Assembly (NCBI RefSeq): GCF_000002865.3
Contig: NW_001865061.1
Coordinates: 496,869-529,909, forward strand
Direction of reading: 5' to 3'
Length of the DNA stretch: 33,041 nt
Source: Monosiga brevicollis MX1
Taxonomy: Eukaryota > Opisthokonta > Choanoflagellata > Craspedida > Salpingoecidae
Made by a program: the position numbers and the translations under genes
In this document: piece after piece, positions 21,500 through 32,804 of the stretch
How the letters are laid out: the number at the start of each line of letters is the position of its first letter
Position numbering within the stretch: the first letter of the stretch is position 1
The notes under the pieces: generated by a model
Told to the model about the DNA's origin: nothing
Seen by the model: only the letters and a program-made list of their open reading frames with translations
Database searches by the model: none

Positions 21500-24400
21500 A
21501 TGTCAGCGAAAAGTTCCCGCCAAAACCGAGCAGCTGATTGTCGACATTTTCGGTTGGAGGTGTCTTTAACTTCTCTTGTTTCTTTCGAGTCAAGCGCACC
21601 AGTGGAATGCAGGCGCCTGGTGAGAGAGGGTTGGCAGAGGGCCGGCCGGGGCGGGGGCGGCAGAGGAAGATGATGAGGCATGATGGTGAAGCCCCTTTTT
21701 TTTCAGCTCTTGGGACAAGTCTGCTACTCAGTGGTCCTGTCTCGCCAGAGCATGGTCCGAGGCCTTGCGTTGATTGGGACCGTTTGGATCTGGGGCAACT
21801 CATAGCACACGCAAGCACGAGTCCAGACTGGTGCCTCGACAACTGGGACGGCTGGATCAGCGGCACTCTTGAGCTGGAGGTTGACCTCATGCTCCTGCGG
21901 GACCAGGCTCCTGCATGGCTAGACCTGCTGCTTCACGACTATGCAGCTTTCAATCGAGCCCTCACGTGCGTGGCATCAACCCGATGGCCAGTCGCAGTAG
22001 CTGCTACCACACACCACCCCTTGTCTTCTCATCCAGTTGATCGATTTGAATACGATCATCATTTTTTTTTTTCAAACAGGGCGGTCGTGCGCCAACAAGG
22101 TCGAAAGGAGCATCCGGACTGCCCTTGGAACGACGTGACTGCATTGGCCATTCCCATGGCGCTCGGTACCGAGCTGGTCCACCAGCATTCAACTGGTCTG
22201 TTACACAGCCCGCTCAACTGCCCTCAACCCAATCCCTGCTCCCAATTTCTCATGCGCCAGCTCCATGTACCGGAAATTGATGAGCCAGCTGCCTTGACTC
22301 CGTCTGCTCACTGTAGCTGGGCCGTTTGAACGTGTGCACGGCCGTATCGTGGGTATGGGCCGCGTTGAGGTTGCGCCAACCCACATGCATCTATATTGCC
22401 GCCGATGCGATGCAGCGCGTAGCTATCTGCTACTCTGCAGTCCACTTGATCGACTCTGCCCAGGCTGCGGACTCCTTCTTCCCGCGGTTTGTTTGCTTCG
22501 CCCGCCGCTCGTGGCCCGCAAAGAACCGATGGTGCAGCCTGTCACTCCATGATCAGAGCACCTTGTATTTGCGCCTTGATGCACCTATGCAGGATGAAAG
22601 CCAAGCCCATTTCCAGCCTCTTCAAATGTTGGCTCTACAAAACGCCCACTCTTTGACGACGCCCCGCCTCTTTGCCGCGAGCGGCAAAGCCGTGGGTGGC
22701 CTCACCCTCGGCGACCGTGTCGACATGACCCTGTGGCGCGCAAACTCTGGACCAGCCCGTCTGCTCCGTATTCATGCCTTGAACGCTGACGTGAGCTGTG
22801 CTTTGTGCTTGCCCAAAATGGTACTTCCTTCGACCAAACGAGGTTGAGCTCTTCTCACCAGGATACATAATTTGGAAACCCGTAGACCCCCCTTTCAGCT
22901 CATTCCGGCTTTGAGCACGCATTTGAAGCAGTTGAGCAACTGCTCGAAGCTTGTGCTGTGGCTCTGGGTAGCGAGACTGAACTCAATCCCGTGCTTACGG
23001 TACGACCCTTTGGCAACACTCCGCCAGCCAACTTCTGTTATTGGGGGACTCGGCATGCTACGCCTGTGCTTGATAAGTCAAGCAACAGCCTTCACGGTCC
23101 GTCTTGTCCCCGTTTCAGATGGCAGCACTACTGAGCTCGACCAGCTGCGGCTTAGACAGCTGCGTGCCCGTGGATCTGCTCGTTGCGTCTGCGTCCGATG
23201 GCCCACGGCGGTTCGTGGCAGTGCCAAGGGGCGTCGGGTCCTGGCCATGTTGCATTTATTACAACAGTTATCAACCTCTTTATCCAAGCATCTATCACAT
23301 CAACACCCACCGCGTTTGCGTCTGTGAGCGTATCACCGGAACTCAAGCAAGGCTGCCGCTTTCTTAGTCTGCTGCAAGCTTTATTGGTTGGACTGAAGTT
23401 ACAGCACTGCATCTCTTATGGCAATGACCTCACCTGCCGAGTTCAAGCCATGGGTGGACATCGCATGCTGTGTGGTGCGCTTCTGGATATTCAATCCTGA
23501 TTGGCTACTCGAGCGACAGATACTAACCACGTGCGGCTCTCTTGCAGCTGGAAGCTTGTGTGCAGTGCAAGACGGCATTATCCTGCTTCCTGCTTTGGAA
23601 CTCTTGCGTTCGGCTCAGGTTTGTTTTGCTGGACTTGGGGTGGTGCTCAGAGTTGACCAAGTCTCATGAAGCTTGGACGAGCGGCACCCAGCAAGCCCTG
23701 GTCTTGCGCGCCATTGTAGAGCGGCGTGCAGTGGCGCAACGTACGCTGAACCCCGGCGCCGTCAAGGCCGTGGCAACCGAGGAAGATGTGGAAGAGCTCA
23801 CTGCTCCGGTGGGCTCTGCTGTCTGGGGCCTTTTTCAACTGCAAGATCCGAGATTGATTCAAAATGCAAATCAGTGTCGTGGCAGCGACCCGGTATGAGC
23901 CTGCTGCTCCATTGGAATTCCGGGTTTCAAGACATTGATGTTTCTCCTCATGAATCGAATCTTGTTCATTGCGGGATTCAGATGGGTTCAACTCGGCCCT
24001 TGTTGGAGGCCTTCAAACTACAGTATTGGTGGCCGGATGAAGGCCACGGAGCCAGCGCAAGCGGTAACTGTGTGATGTTTGGTCATGTCATGGCACGTTG
24101 CTTCACTTTATTGACGCCTGGGACGCATCCACACAGACTATGTGGAAGACGTATTATTTTCGGCAACGGCACGTAGCGAAGACGATCGGATGGATGCGGC
24201 AAGGGCCTCGGCGGAGCAAGCTGCAGCGGCGGACCAGCTGCAGCTCGCGATGGGGGCAGCACGCGATTGTGACCCGGAGCTCTCGTCCAGCGCTAGCTGG
24301 CTAGTTCAAGCTTATTTCCTTGCTTCTCGATCGGTATAGTCCAACATCCCACGCCTGCTATTTACGATTATTCAGAGCTGCTGTGAGAAGGAAGAGGCGG

Positions 24401-24872
24401 GCTTCTTGCTCAGTTTGAGCGAGCCAACCTCGACGTTGTCGCATGGCTCGTCCACCTGTTTCAACGTGGTGTCGGTTGGCTGTCTGACACACTAGCTACG
24501 CAAAGGCCCCAGGCAAGCCGTGCCATCCACAGTCGTGGGCGTCCTGGGAACACTGGCCCGCTGTGTTGCACGCCTACGGTTGGCAGACGAAGCGGACCAC
24601 GAGGATGCAACGGTGGCCATTTGGCTTTATGAAGAGTCTTTGGTTCGGAGAATATCAATTGTTGACATGGCTTTGGGCTTTGGGCGGGCTCACACTTGAT
24701 GCTTCCCTCTGGCTAGGTTTCGCGAACAGGCTTCTCGCCATTTGGCCTATCCGGACGACCGACATTGGAGCAGCCCGCGATCCGAGCCCTGTCGGGCAGC
24801 AGCCTCCGTGAACGGCTAGCGACCTTTCAGGACAAACTGTGTCGCGTTGGTTCAGACTTTCCAACAGCCTAG
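21500..24872 (+). CDS. MCMDC2: MCMDC2 orthologue, meiotic MCM-like protein with degenerate ATPase
   Basis: Exons: 21500-21629, 21707-21965, 22080-22195, 22317-22486, 22557-22790, 22886-22999, 23119-23232, 23405-23474, 23548-23618, 23692-23892, 23982-24063, 24137-24333, 24414-24465, 24533-24642, 24717-24872. All GT-AG, all phases close, 691 aa (human MCMDC2 about 681). Exon 4 gives the MCM-type OB and zinc region: FERVHGRIVGMGRVEV, then YCRRC and CPGCG. Exon 7 has VDLLVASASDGPRRF where active MCMs carry Walker A; exon 9 has AGSLCAVQDGIILLPALELL where they carry Walker B (human MCMDC2 AGSALLAKGGICFIGDLASH). The C-terminal lid matches well: LARCVARLRLADEADHEDAT...WLYEESL versus human SEAHARLNLRNKVLKEDV...LLFETSL. 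Human MCMDC2 and fly mei-217/mei-218 act in meiotic crossover formation. The first exon and start are the weakest part; ATGs at 21607 and 21670 are alternatives. Exons 13-14 also have alternative ends. Confidence 0.88.
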
Positions 24873-25256
<384 letters not shown>

Positions 25257-26303
25257 ATGCCAAAGTTCATCATACACAAAGGAACGCTAGGCTACTCGCG
25301 TGCCACAGTGGCCCAACTTTTAATGGTGTTGCTCTGCGTACCTCTTGGAGTCAGATCCAGTAACAGCAGCAGCACCAGTCAACCCAGCTATCATACGCCC
25401 TCAGGTTTGGCGCAAGTGCGCTGTTGCCCTTTGATGGTCCGTTGTTCTTGTGCCTCCTCACGCTCACGGCGCCAATAGATGAACAGTTGCAGCAGTTGGC
25501 CGATGAGTTGGGTGTTCCTGTTTCCAGCCTAAATGCTTCACAGGCAAGCCTGTCTGTCACAACTTGCTGTCGTTTTTTTTATTTCAGCCTGTAGACCTAT
25601 GGTGAGAGCTGACTCGCTTGTCTCAACTTGATCTGATGACATAGATTGACGTCGTTGATGCACCACGTCCCAACCTTACCGTTTGGAACGAGGTCAACGC
25701 TACAGTCATGTACCCCGACGAGGCTCTTGGCTTGGGTGTTGGTACGCTATTGCTCAGCCCTGCTCTTGTGCTTGATTGCTGCACGATGAGACCTCATTGT
25801 CAGTTCCGGTCTGGCGCGTCCACCTACGCGTTTCCTCAAGCAGAAGATGTTGAGGCCAAATTCACTCCATCAACACCAAGTACTAGCACAGTCAACGCAT
25901 CGGTGGCTAGTAGCCTCAATGCCAAAGACCGTGCGTGCACCCACCACTGGGCTTTCTGTTGTCCAGCGTGACTATCGAGCTGGCCTGGTTCAATCACGGC
26001 GCTTCTTGTGTGTTTGTGAGTGCGCAGGTCGGCGTTTGCAGGGTCTGAGCATTGCGATCGGCGTGCTGCTGTGCCTGAGCGTGGCCACGTTTGCACTGAC
26101 TACGGTGATTCGCAAGCAAGCCACCCACACGCGACCCCACTATCATCACCACCACCACCTCCACCGCCGTAGAGTCGGGGTACGTCGCCACCCAGATTGA
26201 ACACGATGCAATTGTGGGTATCCAGAGGTGCCGTCTCATCAGGGAAAATACCTCGCTTGGTGGGCCATCTTATGGACTGCAGTTTGTGGTCGATGATGTC
26301 TGA
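25257..26303 (+). CDS. Small type I single-pass membrane glycoprotein, family unknown
   Basis: Exons: 25257-25404, 25479-25543 (or to 25555), 25645-25737, 25804-25930, 26028-26179, 26226-26303; phases close and give about 220 aa. Residues 1-33 form a signal peptide with a basic start and hydrophobic core VAQLLMVLLCVPLGV. The ectodomain, about 110 residues, is rich in Ser/Thr and has several N-glycosylation sequons (NSS, NAS, NLT, NAT, NAS) and a helical segment EQLQQLADELGVP. One membrane span follows: LSIAIGVLLCLSVATFALTTVI. The cytoplasmic tail is basic and His-rich (HYHHHHHLHRRR) and ends QFVVDDV, which fits a class III PDZ ligand. The second donor is either GC (GCAAGC at 25544) or a weak GTCACA; the last intron would be only 46 nt. 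I do not recognise the family; it could be a lineage-specific surface receptor or adhesion protein. Confidence 0.62.
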
Positions 26304-26555
26304 AAGCAGCCGCAGAGCTCTGGATCCACCACAGCTCGACTGTCCCTCCCGGACCTCCGCGCCCGATCGTAGCTATGGAACCAATTCCTGTTTTAGCAGG
26401 ATCGTACGCAAAATCGTTTGTATCATTTTCACATCAATTGATTGTTTCCAACTGATATGATCTTTGCAAAAGAGCCATACAACAATAGTTTAGAACATAT
26501 GTTCCTTCTGGAAGCTCCCTGCTTTCATTTTTCTTTTTTGACGAAAAAAAAAAAA

Positions 26556-29130
26556 ATGTCGCGACGTGCACTGGAACACCAGGCCGTGCGCGCCGTGGAG
26601 CGGGAACGGCAGCGTGCTGCTGCTGGTATCTTTGTTCCAGAGCCTCCCAAGAAGGTGCGTGGTGGACTGTGCAATCAATATGCAAGTTGGGCATGTGTTG
26701 GAAATGCATGTTGGAAAGCTAGGCATGGTTCGCTGACATGGCCAGTCAGGAGCTTTGCCAGTCTCGAATCAATCGATGGTCGACGTTTTGGCCAGGGACG
26801 CAGGTGCGCGTAGGAGTGGGCCATTGGGTTTGGCCTCACGTTTTTCCTTTGATACTGCATTGGCTGCGTTTTTTTTTTTTTGTTTTTTATTGCAGGATCC
26901 TCCCGGCACTTTTCCATATGTCTGCGACTCCAAGACCATGAACCTGGGCCATGTGCTCTACAGCAACATTCGCGATAGCTCTTACTTTCGCGAGCGCTGC
27001 GCGTAAGTTTTGCGTTGCTTCGCTTGCGACCTTGTCCTCTCTTTCCAGGGCTCTTTGATGCCCCTGAGCTGGTCGCGCCCATTCATGCCTGCCACCCTGG
27101 CCCAAAAGTAAATCATGCCGCCTGGTTAGCTCCACTGACTCGTTGGCCCGACCTCACGCTTGTTTGAGTTTGGCTGGTTTGTGTGTGTCGATATCCACCT
27201 GTATCGCGTTGCGCAGGGAGCTGGAGAGCATCGATCACATCATTGATGAGATTTACGAGCAAGTCAACCATCTTGGTGCGTCTTGCCTCAAGCCCTGGTA
27301 CAATCCGGACCCGGTTGTCCTTCGGTTGGCCTGCCTTCTTGATCGCCCCAGCCAACCTGCGCGCATTCTGCAACCCTGTTGTTCATTCTTCTGATGAGAG
27401 TCCATTGGCACTCATTTTCTGGTATGCGCTCCTCACATCGATAGAACCCTTTGTGCGCAAGCCGTCCAACGCGCCTAGCACCGCGTTTTGCCTGTTGTAC
27501 ACGGTTGGTCTCATTTCCTCAGTGCAGCACAGAAGACTCATTCTAGCTCATTTGAACCTCTCCCTTCAGCAACCCCCGCCCTTGACAACCCCTTGTCTGC
27601 TGCTCATCATCATCTGCCCATCATCGTGCGATTGTAGCTCTTCTGCTTTCGTCCCAAGGAACGCGACTTGGACAAAATTGTGACGCACAAAGATTCACCC
27701 TACATCAGGGCGATTGGCTTTTTATATCTGCGCTACACGGCCGATGCCGACACCATTTGGACCTGGTTTTCCGATTTCCTTGATGATCCCACGCCTCTCA
27801 AGGTCAAATACGGTACGACACATCCGCTCGATCGTACCACATACCACAACCACCCATCGTGGCATGCCTCCCTACGAAACAATGGGTTTGTGCCGCGACA
27901 ACGACACAGCACAGTGAAGAGCCTCTTGTTTTGTCGGAATGCATAGCACATGAGACCAATCCAAGACCTTGGGAATGTCCACTTGATGTTTGCAGAACGG
28001 TTCTAGAAGCGATTTGTCTTGCCCACCTAGTATGGCTCGCCGCCGCCACCATCATAATTGCCTGACTTTGATATCAAACGTGTCAATGACCTTCGGCGAT
28101 TTAAACTTGCCACCAAGGTCTTGCTCGTTACAGAGTGTTGCATGTGGGGATCTTTCCAATATACTTTTTGTTTTCCTGCCTTTTCATTTTTTTTTTTTCC
28201 GCAAGTCAGTGACTTTAGCATGCTCACCCTTTTGCCTTTGTTTTTCCATGCAGCCAAAATGGCTCCTGAGGAGCCCATTGGACTGTGGTTGCGAAGTTTG
28301 CTGACGGTGCGTATCGCATGTGATCTTTAAGAATCTTGCCAGCATTGCTCGTACTGATGCAAGGTGTTCTTTGTACAGGACTTGCAATATTGCGATCCGC
28401 AAGCACGTTTGCCTCGCATTCCGGTGATGAAAGAGCGTGAGATTCGCGATTGGCTCAAGGACAACCCTTACAGCCCTCAAAGTTTCGAGGAGGGCTACAA
28501 GGAGGAAGAGGACGAAGACGCGCAACCCGTTCGCGCCCGTGATCCTCGGTAGGGTGTGTAATGGTGTGTTAGGGCCTCGTTTAGGGATTGCTGTCTGACG
28601 TATGGTGTGCACGTTCATGTAGAGCCGAGGCCAACGTACCCCTGCCAATTCGCTCGCCTTCCCCGCCTCCGGTGCGCAGTGGTCGCGACCGCGATGCCGC
28701 ACCAGATGATCGCAACCTGGATCGTCCTTACCGCGATGATGGGTATCGTCGCTCGTCACGAGATTGCGATGATGGTTACCGTCGCTCGTCACGGGATCGC
28801 GATGATGGGTACCGTCGCTCGTCACGGGATCGCGATGATGGGTATCATCGTTCGTCACGGGATCGCGATGACAGATACCGCCGCTCGTCGCGCGACCGCG
28901 ATGACCGCGATTACTACGGCGGCTCGCGGGATAGGGGCAGCGATTACCGCAGGTCAGATGATCGTGACTATTACGGCGGCTCGCGAGACCGAGGCAGTGA
29001 TTATCGCCGCTCAGACGATCGCGACTATTATGGCGGCTCACGGGACCGTCGTTCCAATGATCGCGACTATCGCGGATCCCGCGATCATCGACCCCGCTCC
29101 CGCTCTCCCCGTCGTGATGATCGCCGCTAG
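26556..29130 (+). CDS. PRPF38B: PRPF38B orthologue, spliceosomal PRP38-family factor with SR/RD tail
   Basis: Exons: 26556-26654, 26896-27002, 27217-27275, 27445-27503, 27638-27812, 28254-28306, 28379-28548, 28623-29130; all GT-AG, phases close, 409 aa (human 546). The PRP38 domain is unmistakable: SKTMNLGHVLYSNIRDSSYF, ESIDHIIDEIYEQVNHLEP, APSTAFCLLYT, VTHKDSPYIRAIGFLYLRYT, WTWFSDFLDD, IGLWLRSLLT and LPRIPVMKEREI, each aligning to human PRPF38B. The Gly-rich insert present in human between the EPW and STAFCLLY motifs is missing here. The last exon encodes about 168 residues of arginine/aspartate/serine repeats ending RSPRRDDRR. PRP38 proteins are nuclear and act in spliceosome activation. 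The gene converges on the FAAP100-like gene. Confidence 0.95.
28735..28899 (+). repeat. 33-bp tandem repeat, five units, coding in PRPF38B
   Basis: Five units of 33 bp, each encoding an 11-residue DDGYRRSSRDR-type unit. Units at 28735, 28768, 28801, 28834 and 28867 differ by few bases, so the expansion is recent in DNA terms. Confidence 0.93.
28905..29075 (+). repeat. 57-bp tandem repeat, three units, coding in PRPF38B
   Basis: Three units with a period of 57 bp (anchor TACGGCGGC at 28915, 28972 and, as TATGGCGGC, 29029), encoding DRDYYGGSRDRGSDYRRSD-type 19-residue units directly after the 33-bp array. The third unit diverges in its second half. Confidence 0.9.
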
Positions 29131-29409
29131 ACGGCCGTCCAGCTCTGGCATCTGTTTGTTCCCTCGGCTGCTTTGCAGCTTTTACGTGTCTGTTGAAACT
29201 CCTTTTAATCAAAAACCAGTACACCGAATGACAATCAACCGCTTGCGAATGCTCTCATCCCGACAAATAGGCAGGGCCAGAGCTGGGAGATTGCAGGGCT
29301 CGCGACCAGTTCTTCAGGGATCAATTTTGGCCTCAGCAAGCCAGACTCACCTGCCTCGGGGCATGGCGAGATGGGTACAGTGAGTAATCTGTCAAGATCA
29401 TGTTCTCGA

Positions 29410-32400
29410 TCAAGGGGCAAAAAGATTCCAATCACTCGTGCCTTGCGGCACCTGGGTTTGGGGATACTCATCAAGGTCCACGGGCGGAGGTGTGGTCGCG
29501 AGGGTTAGTCCAACAACGGCCAGCACATCATCGGGCTGAGTCAAACGCTCCAATAAGGATTGGACCTGCAACAGATCTGGTGTCCACACGCGGTCCAAGA
29601 TTTGAACTTGGTCGTCACCCAGCCGAGCGCGCCACAAGGTCAGCAGTTGCTCCGCCGCCGGCCGACCAAACAAGTCCAAAGCCACCACATGCCGGTCGTG
29701 ACCTGGCGGGCAGAATGATCTCAGTGTCATCCACAGTCCTGGTGGGAGACGGGCGTACACAGAGTGGAGTGAAGATGAGATGGGGTTGTGAGCCGCGACA
29801 TGCGGCATGCAGCTCGGACAACGGAAGAGCAGAAAAGGGCAGCCAAGTCAAAAGATGTGGTGGGGGGATCAAAGAAGCACACAAAAAGCCTACCAGCAAG
29901 CGGGGTGCTTTGGTTCGCACAGAGCAAATGGACATCATAGCCATATCGGTCATCTGGGGCTGTGACCGTGCTGTGACAACCCAAAAGAGCGAGGGAGCGC
30001 AACAAGGCCCGGACCGTGACCGCTGAAGCCACGGATACAGCCAAGGACTCGTGCGCGAGGGTGCGAAGTGCGCGCCACGGCACTGTGGCCCACGGCTCGC
30101 CCACGGAGAAGGCTACACGACCCAGCGGCCAGAGCCAGGTTTGGTCATTGGAGAGGGCGCATGCGACCAGCGACAGAGTGCTCTGGCCCAACAAACAGAG
30201 ACCTGGGTCACTGAGGATGGCGTGCACCTCTACGCTGCGAGAAACAGGCCGAACTGGCACGCAATGCACGACGAGGGTTGGGTCGGGAAGAGGAAGCACA
30301 CTGAGGCAAAGCACAACCTCATCTGTGGGCCGCCATTCGTTCGTCATCTCGAGTACGGCCTGGACGAGCGTATCACCGTTTGGCAGTCGCCGGGCACGGG
30401 CGGATCCGAGCAGCTTGGCCCCTGGTTGAAATCGACGGGGCATTGGGACTTGTAGATCTACAGGCAGTGCTGATCCGACAGGCTCTCCATTTAAGTGGTG
30501 TGCATATGCAACCAACGTGCGCTGCAGGATGACCGCACATTCCTGATTGCGAGCGTGAGCGACGGCGCGCCCGAGGCGGTGCCGGCCCAGAGCCGAAACC
30601 AGCGTTGGGTGAAGTTGGGATTGACTTTGTTGCAACGGAGCCAAGACCAGACGTGCTTCAGACCCAGCCAGCGCGCTGGCCGGTGGATGGCAGAGCCACA
30701 TCAGGTGCCGTAAGGCGGGGTGACCGAGTAATGTTAACCCAGCCACGCCAGGTGGCTTGGCAGAGCTGGTGGGAGTGGGCGTGGTAGCTGGCCAGTTTTG
30801 CCATGTGGGCGAAGTGTTCCTGAGGAGGGCTGCACCGGAGCTAGCGACCAGAAATTCGACGTGCGGATCAAGCTCAAGTGCAACGGGTGGCTCGTGCAAA
30901 GAACAGGTCCAAGAGGGTGGGTTATCCTTTTGAGAGGCACACAGTGTATCCCTCGTCACCTGGACGCCGTGGAAAAATGCAGGGTAGTGACAGCTGGCGG
31001 GGGCACACAAGACGAGGACACGGGAGAGACGATGCAAGACTGACCTCTGTTGCCGTGATGAAGTACAGATCGACGCGATGTGCCGGGTCATTGTGGCACA
31101 TGCGCAGCTTGTGAGCAGTGTCCAGCAGCGGTGCCCAGCGTTCAGCGTAGCGTAGCTCTATAGATTGGGCGTCAAATCAGCAGTGGGGTGGTTTTAATCA
31201 GAGCAGGTTTCGGTGTCGTGAGACGCAGCGGTAGGGCACACGTGCACCCACCAGGCGTCAGAACGTGGCAGCCACCAGAAGCTTCTATATCAAGTTGTCC
31301 CAGCAGTTGAGTTCAGTCGGTGAGGTTACGTTGGACGTGTGTTTGGAGAGCGCCCGGACATGTCATGGGAAGCTAGTCGGGCGTGGTCGCGGCAGGCTGC
31401 GGGAATTGGATTTTTTGGCAGACAAGAGTCCAGCTTACCAATGCAGAGAGCGCGTAACTGACGGCGCGGGTAGCCGTAGGGTCGGCGCAAGGCCAGAAGG
31501 ACAATCACATCTAGACCAAGGTTCAGGCGAACGGGGTGGGACTTGATGAAGATACACTGGCATGGCGCATGATCGAAATTTTCAAGCCCGGAAAAGCGTC
31601 CCAACCTCGGGGCCGCGGCGAATGAGGGACAGCAAACAAGGGATCAAGGAGCCGGCGCGGGCCGATGGTTAGGACGGCTTCAATATCTAAAAGCGGTGGG
31701 GAGCATGAGCAGAGCGTCCCGGTCTTGCAAAGACCGTGACATACAGCAGCAGCAGTAATTGCCCACCTGTATCGAATTCATGTGCATAGCTGCTCACGAT
31801 TTTGTTTGAGATCTAGCAGTCCGGTAGCAGATGCACAATGAACAAATAAGTGCAGACGCAGGGCATGGGCTTGTTTGGATCCTTGCCAAAAGGCAAGAGT
31901 GGCCGAACCTCAATTCGCCGCCCATGCCAGCGCACGGTAGTGGGGCCGTAGCCCAACACCAGGGTTCCAGGACCAGGGGGGACCTGAGACACACGACAAG
32001 GATAAGACTGTGCGTGGTGCATGGGCACAGCAGCTGCTGGGGACGACGGGGTGGCGGCTGAACCAACCGCAAGCGGCTCGGGACCGTTGGTGGGTGAGCA
32101 GGTAAACAGCAGCTATCAAGGCAAGGGCCCGTGGTGCCAAGTGAGGCAGGCATGCCTGGACATGTTTGAGGCCAGCAGGGACAAAGCGGCTGCTCGCTGC
32201 CAGTGAGCTAAACGCCTTTGATTCCCACCTCGCCCGCCGTTCGCACGACAATCTGCTCCTCGCCACGAAGGGTCGTCACGGTCGACAGCTCCTCGATGCA
32301 ATCTACCACCATGCGCGTAAGAGGTGAGTGCCAGGACACGCACCACCAGCCTGAAGAGCAGCACCAAGGGAAACTCCTCAGCCTCAGAACGCGCCGGGCA

Positions 32401-32701
32401 GCTAGCTGCAATATGGACCAAGTCCACCGGGCTTGAATGCAGCGGGAGGGAGAAGCAAACCCCGCACCAGCAAAATCGTAGTGCTTGAGCTGCCGCAAGG
32501 CCACCGGCTGTTCCTCGTGTTCAGGCGTCACCGCAGGCTCCCACAAATCGAGTCGCCGACGCCTCCATCCATGCGCCTGCTCCACCCCACCCTCCTGCCC
32601 ATATTCTTCCCCACGTTCTTGCCCGTCCTCCTGCCCTCCCTCCTGCCCGTCGTCCCACACCACTGCCACAAGTCCTCGTCCCCCTCCATTCTCAACAGCC
32701 C
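29410..32701 (-). CDS. FAAP100: FAAP100-like Fanconi core-complex subunit (5' part incomplete)
   Basis: The 3' part is solid: exons 31556-31439, 31157-31045, 30959-29894 and 29702-29410 (stop at 29410-29412), all GT-AG with closing phases. The large exon encodes 355 residues with LVQAVLEMTNEWRPTDEVVL and CLSVLPLPDP (compare human FAAP100 DVLMATCVLENSSSFSLDQGW), then SAVTVRALLRSLALLG and APDDRYGYDVHLL (human VAPDGANVHLIV); the last exon has HDRHVVALDLFGRPAAEQLL (human PIQAVEIQVESSSLADICR). Upstream, exons at 32701-32468 and 32302-32229 join in phase and look like beta-propeller strands (GRGLVAVVWDDGQ, TTLRGEEQIVVRTAGE); another starts at 31983 (VPPGPGTLVLGYGPTTVRWH). Exons between these and the first exon are not resolved. 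FAAP100 pairs with FANCB and FANCL in the nuclear ubiquitin ligase for crosslink repair. FANCB has a similar fold, so the paralogue choice is the main doubt. Confidence 0.6.
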
Positions 32702-32719
32702 CTATAACTTTGAAAAGAA

Positions 32720-32721
<2 letters not shown>

Positions 32722-32802
<81 letters not shown>
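32722..32802 (-). repeat. (CA)n tract in an intron of the FAAP100-like gene
   Basis: TG on the plus strand, CA on the sense strand, about 40 dinucleotides. It ends about 20 nt upstream of the acceptor (TTATAG) of the exon that begins at 32701. A shorter imperfect CA run follows on the plus strand at about 32845-32865. Confidence 0.92.

Positions 32803-32804
<2 letters not shown>

Noticed and set aside
25588-25601. 14-nt microexon between exons 2 and 3 of the membrane-protein gene
   Set aside because: It has a good acceptor and donor, but inclusion in phase creates a stop at the next junction.
28607-29383. 258-aa plus-strand frame overlapping the PRPF38B tail
   Set aside because: It is the +1 reading of the tandem repeats; the SR/RD frame continues the PRP38 domain in phase.
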